Assembly: GCA_004294385.1 (NCBI GenBank)
Contig: REAP01000011.1
Coordinates: forward strand, 1-64,000
Reading direction: 5' to 3'
Origin: Oscillatoriales cyanobacterium
GTDB taxonomy: Bacteria; Cyanobacteriota; Cyanobacteriia; Cyanobacteriales; Microcoleaceae
DNA: 64,000 bases
Position 1 is the first letter of the stretch; each line of letters begins with the position of its first letter. The position numbers and the translations under genes are program-made. The notes under the pieces were generated by a model that was not told the DNA's origin, did not search any database, and saw nothing but the letters and a program-made list of their open reading frames with translations. Below, one piece after another: positions 8,309-16,056 of this stretch.

Positions 8309-9422
8309 GTGGAAATTCTAGACATTAAACACGGTATTCAAACATTGTGCGATCGCCTGGGTAAAACTCAGGACTATCTTTGACATCCCCGCACTATCCG
8401 CTAAAATCCAAGACTTAGAGCAAATTGCAGCTCAACCAGCTTTTTGGGACGACCAAAACCAAGCCCAAGAAACCCTCCAAGAACTGAACGACTTCAAATC
8501 TCATTTAGACCAATACCACGGCTGGCAAACGAGTTTAGAAGATGCTAGAGCTATCTTAGAATTGCTAGAGTTAGAAGCAGATGAATCTTTATTTCAAGAA
8601 GCAACATCGAGTCTTTCTCAGTTAACCCGCGACCTCGATTCCTGGGAACTCCAACAATTGCTATCGGGACCCTATGACCAAAGTGGAGCCGTTTTGACAA
8701 TTAACGCCGGTGCCGGTGGTACTGATGCTCAAGATTGGACGGAAATGCTGATGCGGATGTACACGCGCTGGGGAGAAAGTCAAGGTTATAAGGTACATTT
8801 AACCGAAATTTCTGAGGGAGAGGAAGCGGGTGTTAAATCTGTGACTTTGGAAATTGCCGGCCGCTATGCTTACGGTTATTTGCGATCGGAAAAAGGCACT
8901 CACCGCTTAGTCAGAATTTCGCCTTTCAATGCTAACGACAAGCGTCAAACCAGTTTTGCAGGTGTCGAAGTGATGCCAATTCTCGATCGCAATGTAAAGC
9001 TGGACATCCCAGAAAAGGATCTAGAAATCACCACTTCCCGCGCTGGCGGCAAGGGCGGGCAAAATGTTAACAAGGTAGAAACCGCAGTCCGCATTGTTCA
9101 CATTCCGACTGGTTTAGCCGTGCGCTGTACCGAAGAACGCAGTCAGTTACAAAACAAAGAAAAAGCTTTGACATTGCTCAAGTCTAGGCTATTAGTGATT
9201 GCGAAGGAACAGCGGGCTTCGGAAATTGCCGAGATTCGGGGCGACATGGTGGAGGCGGCTTGGGGCCAACAAATTCGCAATTATGTTTTTCACCCATACC
9301 AAATGGTCAAGGATGTGCGGACTGGAGTGGAAACAACTGCGATCGCCGATGTGATGAATGGCGAATTAGACCCGTTTATTCAAGCTTACCTCCGTCAGGA
9401 AAATCAGTTGGTCGAAAATTAA
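8309..9422 (+). CDS. prfB: Peptide chain release factor 2 (programmed +1 frameshift)
   Basis: The gene starts at GTG ([20 protein letters not shown]...), meets an in-frame TGA at 8381 and continues in the +1 frame as [20 protein letters not shown]. The joined product is about 370 aa, the normal RF2 length. It carries the SPF stop-recognition tripeptide (RISPFNAND) and the catalytic GGQ loop ([14 protein letters not shown]). RF2 terminates translation at UGA and UAA; low RF2 lets ribosomes shift and make more, a known autoregulation. A plain ORF call from the first downstream ATG at 8562 would miss about 85 residues. rpsU follows on the same strand. Confidence 0.95.
8363..8384 (+). promoter_or_regulatory. 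RF2 recoding site
   Basis: The slippery TAT CTT TGA C is exactly that of the RF2 family: CUU shifts to UUU before UGA-C. An AGG inside CTCAGGACTATCTT can act as the internal Shine-Dalgarno-like stimulator, though it is shorter than the AGGGGG of Escherichia coli. Confidence 0.93.
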
Positions 9423-9593
9423 GCCCGAAATGAAGCTAGCAAATCAATTCAAGGTTCCACAACCAAAGAAATTAACTGAAGAGTAAGATTTGCGATCGCA
9501 GCGGATTTAGTGTACTATTGCAGTTTTGGGCGATCGCGCTGCCAGAAATCTTGATACCATGAAATTTGATCTAACAAACACTAAGGAGAAAGA

Positions 9594-9788
9594 ATGACCC
9601 AAGTTGTAATCGGCGAAAACGAAGGGATTGAGTCAGCCCTACGACGGTTCAAGCGACAAGTTTCCAAAGCAGGGATTTTCCCCGACATGAGAAAGCACCG
9701 CCACTTTGAAACCCCGTTGGAAAAGCAAAAGCGCAAAGCGATTGCTAGAAGAACTAAAAGACGCTTCCACCGCAACAACAAACCCTAG
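9594..9788 (+). CDS. rpsU: 30S ribosomal protein S21
   Basis: A small basic protein of 64 aa matching S21 along its length ([20 protein letters not shown], then a Lys/Arg-rich tail [12 protein letters not shown]). S21 helps the 30S subunit in initiation. An AAGGAG ribosome binding site stands 7 bases before the ATG. The stop overlaps a short CCCTA-GAAT-TAGGG hairpin without a clear T tract. Confidence 0.95.
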   Translation: MTQVVIGENEGIESALRRFKRQVSKAGIFPDMRKHRHFETPLEKQKRKAIARRTKRRFHRNNKP

Positions 9789-9790
9789 AA

Positions 9791-10480
9791 TTAGGGGCCA
9801 ATTAATTCGGCAGATACAATTCCTTGGGCTTCTAATACCGCAGCGACTCGGAGAATCACCGCTTCGCTGTAGGGAGCACCAATGATTTGTACCCCCAAAG
9901 GCAAAGCCCCTGGGCGCTGTACGGGGACGCAAAGTACAGGTAAGCCAATAAATGATAGGGGTTGGGTGAACAGTCCGAGATTGGGACGCACTCTTGTTTC
10001 TTGTCCGGCTATGACCATTTTCTCCACGCCAATTAAAGGGGCAGCAATCGGGGTGGCGATCGTAAATTGTCTAAATGCAAGTTTGCACCTTCGCAGGCGG
10101 TGATGATAAATGCAGCAGCCCGCGCGCGATCGGATTCCGGTATACTGACAGTCGCAAGCCCCCCAATTTTCGGGGGGTTTGTTGTTGCTTTTTCCGCCTC
10201 TATACCACAATTAAGCACATTTGTCAAGGCTCTTGCAACTATTTCTATCGAATTTTTCAGCATCCGCGATCGCACTTTCAGCCATGACATTAGTAAAACA
10301 ATTAAAAGCTCGATCAGCAACAGCAATCCGTTCCAAAGCAGCACTAACTGCCACAGTAGCCGTAATTTTACCACTTTTAACCGCCGTCGCCGTAGCAACC
10401 GCATCCGCTTTATCCAAAAAAACATCTGCGTTCATCTGCGTTAATCCGCCCTCATCTGCGGTAAAAAATCTAAGGTTCAA
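9791..10480 (-). pseudogene. AtzE-family amidase, multiply broken
   Basis: The N-terminal piece (DKADAVATATAVKSGKITATVAVS...) and the C-terminal piece (EKMVIAGQETRVRPNLGLFT, QPLSFIGLPVLCVPVQRP) of an amidase-signature protein lie in different frames. Between them a third frame holds RARAAAFIITACEGANLHLDNL, normally close to the C-terminal third. About 460 aa are expected but only ~190 remain, and the Ser-Ser-Lys catalytic core is gone. Several deletions and frameshifts are needed to explain this. The 5' end lies in a dispersed ATCTGCGTTCATCTGCGTT repeat. Confidence 0.8.
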
Positions 10481-10712
10481 ACACCGGCGCGACTTCTACT
10501 TCTGGGGGTAAAGGGAATTCGGTAACGAGTTGGGCGATCGCCACTATCCTCTCGAAGTTTACCACAACACCGGGCCGATGTTCTGGGTGTAAGGGTAAGT
10601 TTATCAGTTCCGCAGTGCGATCGACATATTCTTCTATATTAATCATAGTCCATCCCAAAAAAACATCAGCGTTCATCCGCGTACATCTGCCCTCATCTGC
10701 GGTTAAAATCTA
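10422..10712. repeat. Two copies of an ATCTGCGTTCATCTGCG repeat flanking atzG
   Basis: The segments at about 10422-10475 and 10659-10712 share AAAAACATC-GCGTTCATC-GCGT and CCCTCATCTGCGGTTAAAA with few differences. The same vocabulary (ACCGCAGATGNACGCAGAT) recurs at 27964 and 56081. The two copies bracket the atzG remnant and lie at the start of the broken atzE, so recombination between copies could have contributed to the damage. Confidence 0.7.
10470..10646 (-). CDS. AtzG-like (DUF4089) small protein
   Basis: A 58-aa protein, INIEEYVDRTAELINLPLHP then VVVNFERIVAIAQLVTEFPL, matching the DUF4089/AtzG family. AtzG is the small partner of AtzE-type amidases and precedes atzE, as here. The ATG at 10646 is preferred because the longer frame begins in repeat sequence. 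With its amidase broken the gene is probably a leftover without function. Confidence 0.7.
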   Translation of the reverse strand: MINIEEYVDRTAELINLPLHPEHRPGVVVNFERIVAIAQLVTEFPLPPEVEVAPVFEP

Positions 10713-10764
10713 AGATTCAGAGATAAGTGCGATCGATTATTGTATTGTAAGGGCGATCGGGCGA

Positions 10765-11262
10765 TCAGTTATTTTCGAGCAGTTTTTTGTATTCCTCGGA
10801 TTGTCTGATATCATCTAAAAGTGATATAGGTTCATTTGGTCGATCGGGACAGAACTCTATACATATATCAATAACAGGTTTATTATACTTTAATAATCCG
10901 TCATTTTCAAAATAGCCATCTACGACTCTTCCCTGCACTCTCACTGTTCCTTCCTGCCATCCTCCAAAACCTACTTTAAGAAGTTTACAATTTACTGCGT
11001 CACCTTTCCATTGAATTTCACTGCTGGTAAAACGTACTGAATCGACCGAAATACTACTTACATCTGATTTTATAACTTGACACAAATGGTTTTTTCCCAG
11101 GGAATCACAGTTAACATTAACTAAAAACTTTCTCTCAAAATCTCGACTAATTTGCTCTTTAAATCTACTTACTGTAAATGTATTATTGTTGTCGAACAAC
11201 AAAACATCATCATCGCGGTCTAATATCTCATAGCTTCTATTGATTTCAACTTTTTCGTCCAT
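10765..11262 (-). CDS. Possible KGK-domain protein
   Basis: A 165-aa acidic protein. Its start (DDDVLLFDNNNTFTVSRFKE) and its later GFGGWQEGTVRVQGR ... IDICIEFCPDRPNEP resemble the cyanobacterial KGK domain, in which a GWQKGK-type turn is followed by an LEFCPDEP strand. Here the KGK tripeptide is replaced by EGT and there is an insertion before the last strand, so the match is partial. No membrane segment or signal peptide. Function unknown. It belongs to a run of small minus-strand genes of mixed origin. Confidence 0.5.
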   Translation of the reverse strand: MDEKVEINRSYEILDRDDDVLLFDNNNTFTVSRFKEQISRDFERKFLVNVNCDSLGKNHLCQVIKSDVSSISVDSVRFTSSEIQWKGDAVNCKLLKVGFGGWQEGTVRVQGRVVDGYFENDGLLKYNKPVIDICIEFCPDRPNEPISLLDDIRQSEEYKKLLENN

Positions 11263-11361
11263 TTTATTTCACAAATTTCTGCTGCTTTATATTTGATACC
11301 ATTTGAAGCTATCTGAGTCAAGCTGGCCAACAAAATCAATTGACTATCGCACTTTGCCAAC

Positions 11362-11814
11362 TCAAACACTAACAGTTTCCCGCAATTTCTCAACAGCAAA
11401 ATCCAACGGAGGCAAATCAAAATCCTCAGCATCCATCAATTCCTTAACCTGATCAAAAATCTCAACCTCCGCCTCTTCCTGATCCGTCAACTTATCATAA
11501 AAATAAGGATCGGTAAACCACTGTTCAAACGCTATCATTAACAAGCCATTAGGCGAAAGTTCAAACTGCCAATACTTAGAAACCCTTTTGTCAACTACCT
11601 CAAACATCGGTGCCGGATTATGGATGGGATAATAGCTGTAATTATCGTCGCAGATATAGTACCAAATAGTTCCTTTCCATTCTCGGATAGCGTAAACAAC
11701 ATATTCCTTGCCTATAGTTAGTGATAACTCAACTGTTCTAGTGTAACCGCGTGGGGGATCTATATAATTTTCAGGAAGAGATGCACCAGTCTTAGAAATA
11801 CAACGAATTTTCAT
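11362..11814 (-). CDS. Conserved hypothetical, possibly immunity-like
   Basis: I do not recognise the family with certainty. The 150-aa protein is acidic and aromatic-rich: an N-terminal beta region (ELSLTIGKEYVVYAIREWKG, WYYICDDNYSYYPIHNPAPM), then FEVVDKRVSKYWQFELSP, and an acidic helical C-terminus. Small acidic Trp/Tyr-rich proteins of this build are common among immunity proteins of polymorphic toxin systems. The gene lies 11 bases downstream of a 102-aa gene that could be an orphan toxin-end module. That pairing is inference only. Confidence 0.5.
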   Translation of the reverse strand: MKIRCISKTGASLPENYIDPPRGYTRTVELSLTIGKEYVVYAIREWKGTIWYYICDDNYSYYPIHNPAPMFEVVDKRVSKYWQFELSPNGLLMIAFEQWFTDPYFYDKLTDQEEAEVEIFDQVKELMDAEDFDLPPLDFAVEKLRETVSV

Positions 11815-11825
11815 AACTTGATTAC

Positions 11826-12134
11826 CTACAGATTTTTAGGAGCAATTTTGGGATACTGTCGCTTGAACTTAAACTCCACCTCTTGAAAAGTCTGACTGTT
11901 CCGAAACCAATGGACTTGTACAGAATATCCATTAACTTCAAAAGCCTCAATACTGGTCATTTTATCCCAATCTTCAGAATTCCCGCCATAAAAAGCAACA
12001 AGTCTCGGTGCATCCCCCAACAGTTTATCTGTACCGCAATGAATTACTATGCAATTACCAGCCTTAGCATCTTGCAGGAGCAATTGCTCTGGTAAATTTC
12101 TCGGAGTCTCATCTGGAATAGCACCTTGATTCAT
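11826..12134 (-). CDS. Hypothetical 102-aa protein
   Basis: Not recognised. It reads NLPEQLLLQDAKAGNCIVIH ... EVNGYSVQVHWFRNSQTFQE and ends with a basic FKFKRQYPKIAPKNL. The closing beta segment ending in EFKFK is reminiscent of small secreted-toxin C-terminal modules, but no catalytic motif can be named. It has no signal peptide and probably forms a two-gene unit with the next gene downstream. Confidence 0.45.
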   Translation of the reverse strand: MNQGAIPDETPRNLPEQLLLQDAKAGNCIVIHCGTDKLLGDAPRLVAFYGGNSEDWDKMTSIEAFEVNGYSVQVHWFRNSQTFQEVEFKFKRQYPKIAPKNL

Positions 12135-12214
12135 AGTGTAACAGTTTCAGATGTTGCTCAAATAATGATTATGCCCTATGTATTGTGCCATCCACTCTTT
12201 CAAACGAGAAAATA

Positions 12215-12706
12215 TCAGACAATTTCTAATTCCAGATTATGACTTATTACAAAATCATGGCTGAAGTGGTCAACCACATTAGTATCGCTCAATTCCAGAT
12301 TGTAAAAATCAATAAAATCCGCATCAAAATAAGGCCCAGCGTGCCAAGTCCCCACATCTAACTTGATAAAACAATTGCCCGGAATCCGAAAAGCAACAAT
12401 ATCCTCTAAACTCGGTTTATCGCTATCCCCAGGAGGTGCAACAGCCATCAACCAATCCTTCCCCTCCAGAGAACCCAAACACTGCGTACATTTAACGTGT
12501 CGCGTGATTTTACCAAACTTGCGACCTTTCTCGTGCAACCGCATAATGTAAAATCTAGGAATGCCATTTTGCAAATTCAACAGAGCATCCTCAGCATCAA
12601 AAGACTTACCATCAACACTCGCAGAGATAACTTGACCATAACTCCGAAAATTCTCCGGTGTCACCCATTGCGCCAATAACCGCTTAGTCGAAATTGATTC
12701 ACTCAT
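12215..12706 (-). CDS. Ureidoglycolate lyase (AllA)-like cupin
   Basis: A 163-aa protein with the AllA pattern: VTPENFRSYGQVI, ITRHVKCTQCLGSLEGKDWL, FRIPGNCFIKLDVGTWHAGP and a final FYNLELSDTN. AllA releases urea from ureidoglycolate in purine/allantoin breakdown. Cyanobacterial members often occur without an allantoin pathway, and none is seen here, so the substrate is uncertain. It precedes a short repeat stretch of GCGCCCTTCGCGTCTTCGCG type (about 12757-12786). Confidence 0.75.
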   Translation of the reverse strand: MSESISTKRLLAQWVTPENFRSYGQVISASVDGKSFDAEDALLNLQNGIPRFYIMRLHEKGRKFGKITRHVKCTQCLGSLEGKDWLMAVAPPGDSDKPSLEDIVAFRIPGNCFIKLDVGTWHAGPYFDADFIDFYNLELSDTNVVDHFSHDFVISHNLELEIV

Positions 12707-12795
12707 AAATCCCTACAGAAATTACGCATCTTCCCTTCATCTTCTTCCTCTCTTCCTTAGCGCCCTTCGCGTCTTCGCGGTTCGTTAAATAGACT

Positions 12796-14313
12796 TCAAT
12801 AATTAGCATTACAATCAAACTCAGCACACCGCTGCAAAAACCGAGCCGGAATATCAGGCCGAGCACCCCAATGCAAGTGCAAATAAGCAGCATGAACTTG
12901 ATAAACCCCCCAGCCTTCACCAACCGGCTCAACTTCCCCCCGCTTCCCATATCTCCAACTGTGATAAACTGGATTAGTCGGTTCTACAGTCAAGTGCGAT
13001 CGATGAAACTCATGTCCCCAAACCTCATCTCCCGCAACTAACACACAACTATCCCTCACCGCCACAGTTTCTCGGTATCCCAAAGTCAAACGCTTTCCCA
13101 TTTCAGCAGTAGAGTTCAATATTCCAACCCCTTGCCAAGAATTGCCATCAAAGTCTACAATAGAATCGCACAAGTACATCAAACCCCCACATTCCGCATA
13201 AGTCGGCATTCCTGAAACGATCGCACTTTTGACAGCATCTCGAATCACCACATTACCACTCAATTCCTTCGCAAAAACTTCCGGGAAACCGCCGCCAAAA
13301 TATAACCCTTGCACATTGTCAGGAAACACAGCATCATCAAGCGGACTCCAAAATACTAACTCCGCACCTAACTCCTCTAATAAATCAAGATTGTCCTGAT
13401 AGTAAAAATTAAAAGCCCGATCGCGCGCCACTGCAATCCGCACCCCAAATTTCCCATCCAAACTGTTGACAACATCATCCTTTTCAGTTATAATTGCCGA
13501 AGGGAGACTGTATCTACCCAAAAGTTGCTCAGACCCCTCACCCCCCCCATTTGAAGTAGCAGCAAGCATTGGCAAAAGTTTTTCCCAGTCAAAAGCAACC
13601 GCAGCTAAATCAGCCAATTTATCGATCGCAGCCTCAAGATTCGGCAACTCCTCAGCCGGAATTAGGCCTAAATGGCGATCGGGAATAGTCACAGCCTCAT
13701 CCCGTCGCAGCACCCCTAAAATAGGTAAATCCAGCGGTTCCAGAGCATTGGTAAGCAACTCTAAATGTCGATCGCTCGCCACCCGATTCAACACCAAACC
13801 AGCGAAATTAAGATTTTTGTCAAAAGAGCGAAAACCATGTGCGATCGCAGCCACAGAACCAGATAGCCGGCTGCAATCTATCACCAACAGTATCGGCAAA
13901 TTCAGCAAAGCAGCAACATGAGCCGTAGAAGCAAACGAAAAATCATAATTGAACTCTTCCTTTCCTTCTTCCTTCTTAACATCCGTTACATCCGTTACAA
14001 AATCCGCTGCCGAACCCTTCTTCCTTCGACTCACACCATCAAATAGTCCCATCACCCCTTCAACTAAGGCACAATCAACATCTTGAATATGACGCAAAAA
14101 ACATTTTTGCACGTAAGATTCAGAGGTCAATATCGCATCTAAATTCCGACAGGGGCGGCCAGTCACAAAAGCATGAAACATCGGATCGATGTAGTCTGGG
14201 CCTACCTTAAAAGACTGAACATTCAAGCCGCGACGGATTAAATAAGCTAAAAGGGCGATCGTTACAGTCGTCTTTCCGGCACCGCTACGTTCGCCCGCAA
14301 TTACTAAAGCCAT
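12796..14313 (-). CDS. cbiA: Cobyrinate a,c-diamide synthase with a repeat-derived insertion
   Basis: A 505-aa enzyme of anaerobic cobalamin synthesis that amidates cobyrinate using glutamine and ATP. The N-terminal ATPase part starts VIAGERSGAGKTTVTIALLA (P-loop) and has SFKVGPDYIDPMFH and EGVMGLFDGVSR. The C-terminal glutaminase part has YFGGGFPEVFA, the AECGGLMYLC nucleophile segment and a final His in VHAAYLHLHWG. Between GVSR and STAHVAALLNLP lies an insert (about residues 95-124, KKGSAADFVTDVTDVKKEEG...) encoded by a repeat found again just upstream of the gene. Usual length is ~460-480 aa. Confidence 0.93.
   Translation of the reverse strand: MALVIAGERSGAGKTTVTIALLAYLIRRGLNVQSFKVGPDYIDPMFHAFVTGRPCRNLDAILTSESYVQKCFLRHIQDVDCALVEGVMGLFDGVSRRKKGSAADFVTDVTDVKKEEGKEEFNYDFSFASTAHVAALLNLPILLVIDCSRLSGSVAAIAHGFRSFDKNLNFAGLVLNRVASDRHLELLTNALEPLDLPILGVLRRDEAVTIPDRHLGLIPAEELPNLEAAIDKLADLAAVAFDWEKLLPMLAATSNGGGEGSEQLLGRYSLPSAIITEKDDVVNSLDGKFGVRIAVARDRAFNFYYQDNLDLLEELGAELVFWSPLDDAVFPDNVQGLYFGGGFPEVFAKELSGNVVIRDAVKSAIVSGMPTYAECGGLMYLCDSIVDFDGNSWQGVGILNSTAEMGKRLTLGYRETVAVRDSCVLVAGDEVWGHEFHRSHLTVEPTNPVYHSWRYGKRGEVEPVGEGWGVYQVHAAYLHLHWGARPDIPARFLQRCAEFDCNANY
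13928..14027. repeat. 100-bp repeat copy inside cbiA
   Basis: Nearly identical to 14393-14491. It contains a stretch reading ACATCCGTTACATCCGTTAC and ends in CTTCTTCCTTC. The core also occurs at 5589, 8155 and 21045. Because the upstream copy also includes bases that code for conserved CbiA residues here, the copy outside the gene probably arose by duplication of the inside one. Confidence 0.85.
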
Positions 14314-14392
14314 AGTTCTAGATTATTCACAAAGAATACATATTTAACGAACCGCGAAGACGCGAAGGGCGCGAAGGAAGAAAAGAGAAGAA

Positions 14393-14491
14393 GAAGCAAA
14401 AGAAAAATCATAATTGAACTCTTCTTTTCCTTCTTCCTTCTTAACATCCGTTACATCCGTTACAAAATCCGCTGCCGAACCTTCTTCCTTC
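14393..14491. repeat. Second copy of the cbiA-internal repeat
   Basis: It lies between the start of cbiA and the stop of opcA and differs from the cbiA-internal copy at only a few bases. It is preceded by an AACCGCGAAGACGCGAAGGG repeat at 14347-14376, another dispersed family. Confidence 0.85.
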
Positions 14492-15851
14492 AATTAGCTA
14501 ACTTTAGCAATTGAGCCGTGACTGCCAAACTTTCTTCGTAAAGCACGTCGCGGCCCCAACTCTGTAAATGCTGTCCCAGCAACTGTTCTGTCACCTGATC
14601 TAATAGGGGAGTTACTTGGTTAAAGCGATCGGTTTGAGCACCGCCCTTCGTTTCCATCCGCATACAGCCGCCGTCTTCCGAACACAGTACCGTACCACAG
14701 TCAGCATTCTCGTTTGTAGAATTCAAACGCAGAGCAATCAAATCCCCAGGTACATCGCCTGTATCAGCAGTTGGAATCGCAGCTAATTCTGCTTCGATTA
14801 CCCGCTCATCAACACCGGCGAATTTAATCCGTTTGATTTGGTAATCGCCTTCTTCCTGCTTGAAAGCAACCGGACGCCACTGAAGCCGACTCGCCAGCCA
14901 GCCCAAATACATCAGCGCTTGAGTGGAATTACCACGTTCGTAATCGATCGTCACCCGATCGATTTCCCGAATTGCCACACGGCGTCCCGGCGGATCGAAA
15001 GCCTCAGCAGCCAACTCCTGCCACGCAGCCAGTCGGCGCCAATTCAGATCTGCGATCGGAATTCCCTCCTCAATCAAACTTTGCATCAACAGCAATTCAG
15101 CCTGGGGTTCACTAAAACAGCTAGAGTCAATAATTACAGAACTGCTAGTCGCGGCCAACCGCTGGAATAAATCGCGATCGGCATCGGGAGTCGCTTTCCA
15201 CCATAGCAGAGTCGGCAAATCGGCGATCGTCAATGCTGTTACGATACCGCTCACCCGTTCCAGAGCAGCTTCCGTACCCCGGAGCGTAATGTACTCGCAA
15301 CAGATCAAATTGCCACTGCCGCCCTTATGAACCGGACAATAAGCAGCCACTTGAGCCTGGACGCCCGTATCTTCCCCCGCCGTCGGACACAGAGCAATAA
15401 TCCGGCAGGGATTAGCCGCCACGATCGCGTCGGCTACAGCCGAACCACCTGAACCGAAACCCGTTGGACCCAACTTGCTGCCATTTGAATTTTTGCGAGC
15501 CACTTCCTCCCGCAAAGTCGCCAGCAATTCAGCATTAGGTTTGCCAGTTCTCGGCAAGCCGTAAGCTTTTTGAGCAGCCCTGATACTGGATGCCGTCATG
15601 GGCCCGGTAATACCATCGATCGGACCATCATAAAAGCCGACATCCGCCAATAACCGTTGAGTTTCTTCGGGTTCGTAGACTACAAAAGTAAAAGTTGTGG
15701 CTCTAGTGGCGATCGTCCAATCATTCTGAGACCCAGATTCTCTGTAGCTTTCCCAAATTCGACCTAATTCGGCCTCTATTTGGTCGATCGAAACATCTTT
15801 AGGACTTTGCAACGAAACTAGAGGTGGAGCTTTCATCGGTGTCATAATCAT
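14490..15851 (-). CDS. opcA: Glucose-6-phosphate dehydrogenase assembly protein
   Basis: A 453-aa OpcA protein: PPLVSLQSPKDVSIDQIEAE at the N-terminus, RIIALCPTAGEDTGVQAQVA, LTIADLPTLLWWKATPDADR, and MRMETKGG near the end. Residues ~70-115 (DVGFYDGPIDGITGPMTASS) form a peptidoglycan-binding-like segment seen in cyanobacterial OpcA. OpcA allosterically activates G6PDH in the oxidative pentose phosphate pathway, important in the dark. It is the last gene of the fbp-tal-zwf-opcA cluster. Two early ATGs (MIM and MKAPP) are possible starts. Confidence 0.95.
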   Translation of the reverse strand: MIMTPMKAPPLVSLQSPKDVSIDQIEAELGRIWESYRESGSQNDWTIATRATTFTFVVYEPEETQRLLADVGFYDGPIDGITGPMTASSIRAAQKAYGLPRTGKPNAELLATLREEVARKNSNGSKLGPTGFGSGGSAVADAIVAANPCRIIALCPTAGEDTGVQAQVAAYCPVHKGGSGNLICCEYITLRGTEAALERVSGIVTALTIADLPTLLWWKATPDADRDLFQRLAATSSSVIIDSSCFSEPQAELLLMQSLIEEGIPIADLNWRRLAAWQELAAEAFDPPGRRVAIREIDRVTIDYERGNSTQALMYLGWLASRLQWRPVAFKQEEGDYQIKRIKFAGVDERVIEAELAAIPTADTGDVPGDLIALRLNSTNENADCGTVLCSEDGGCMRMETKGGAQTDRFNQVTPLLDQVTEQLLGQHLQSWGRDVLYEESLAVTAQLLKLAN

Positions 15852-15877
15852 CGGTTTTTTCTCCTTTTTTATTTGTC

Positions 15878-16048
15878 AGTTGACTGTTGACTGTTGACTG
15901 TTGACTGTTGACTGTTGGCTGTTGGCTGTTGGCTGTTGACTGTTGACTGTTGGCTGTTGGCTGTTGGCTGTTGTTATTAGTTACCGATGCCCCATGCCCC
16001 ATGCCCCATGCCCCATGCCCCATGCCCCATGCCCCATGCCCCATGCCC
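15878..16048. repeat. Heptamer tandem repeats between zwf and opcA
   Basis: A run of GACTGTT/GGCTGTT heptamers is followed by about nine CCCCATG heptamers. The frame across it codes only for repeated peptides and is not a gene. The repeats push zwf and opcA about 200 bases apart although they belong to one cluster. Confidence 0.9.
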
Positions 16049-16056
16049 AATAACTC

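Noticed and set aside
8381..8383. In-frame TGA in prfB as a disabling mutation
   Set aside because: The CTTTGAC context is the conserved recoding site of RF2 genes.
8562..9422. prfB starting at the ATG at 8562
   Set aside because: The RF2 N-terminal domain is encoded upstream in the same frame and is joined to a start by the classical frameshift site.
10033..10511. Several overlapping frames on both strands in the atzE region
   Set aside because: Only pieces with amidase similarity, spread over frames, make sense; the others are shadows of the broken gene.
15799..16050. Minus-strand frame encoding repeated Gly-Ala-Trp and Gln-Pro-Thr peptides
   Set aside because: It translates CCCCATG and GACTGTT heptamers; the composition is that of a tandem repeat and there is no ribosome binding site.
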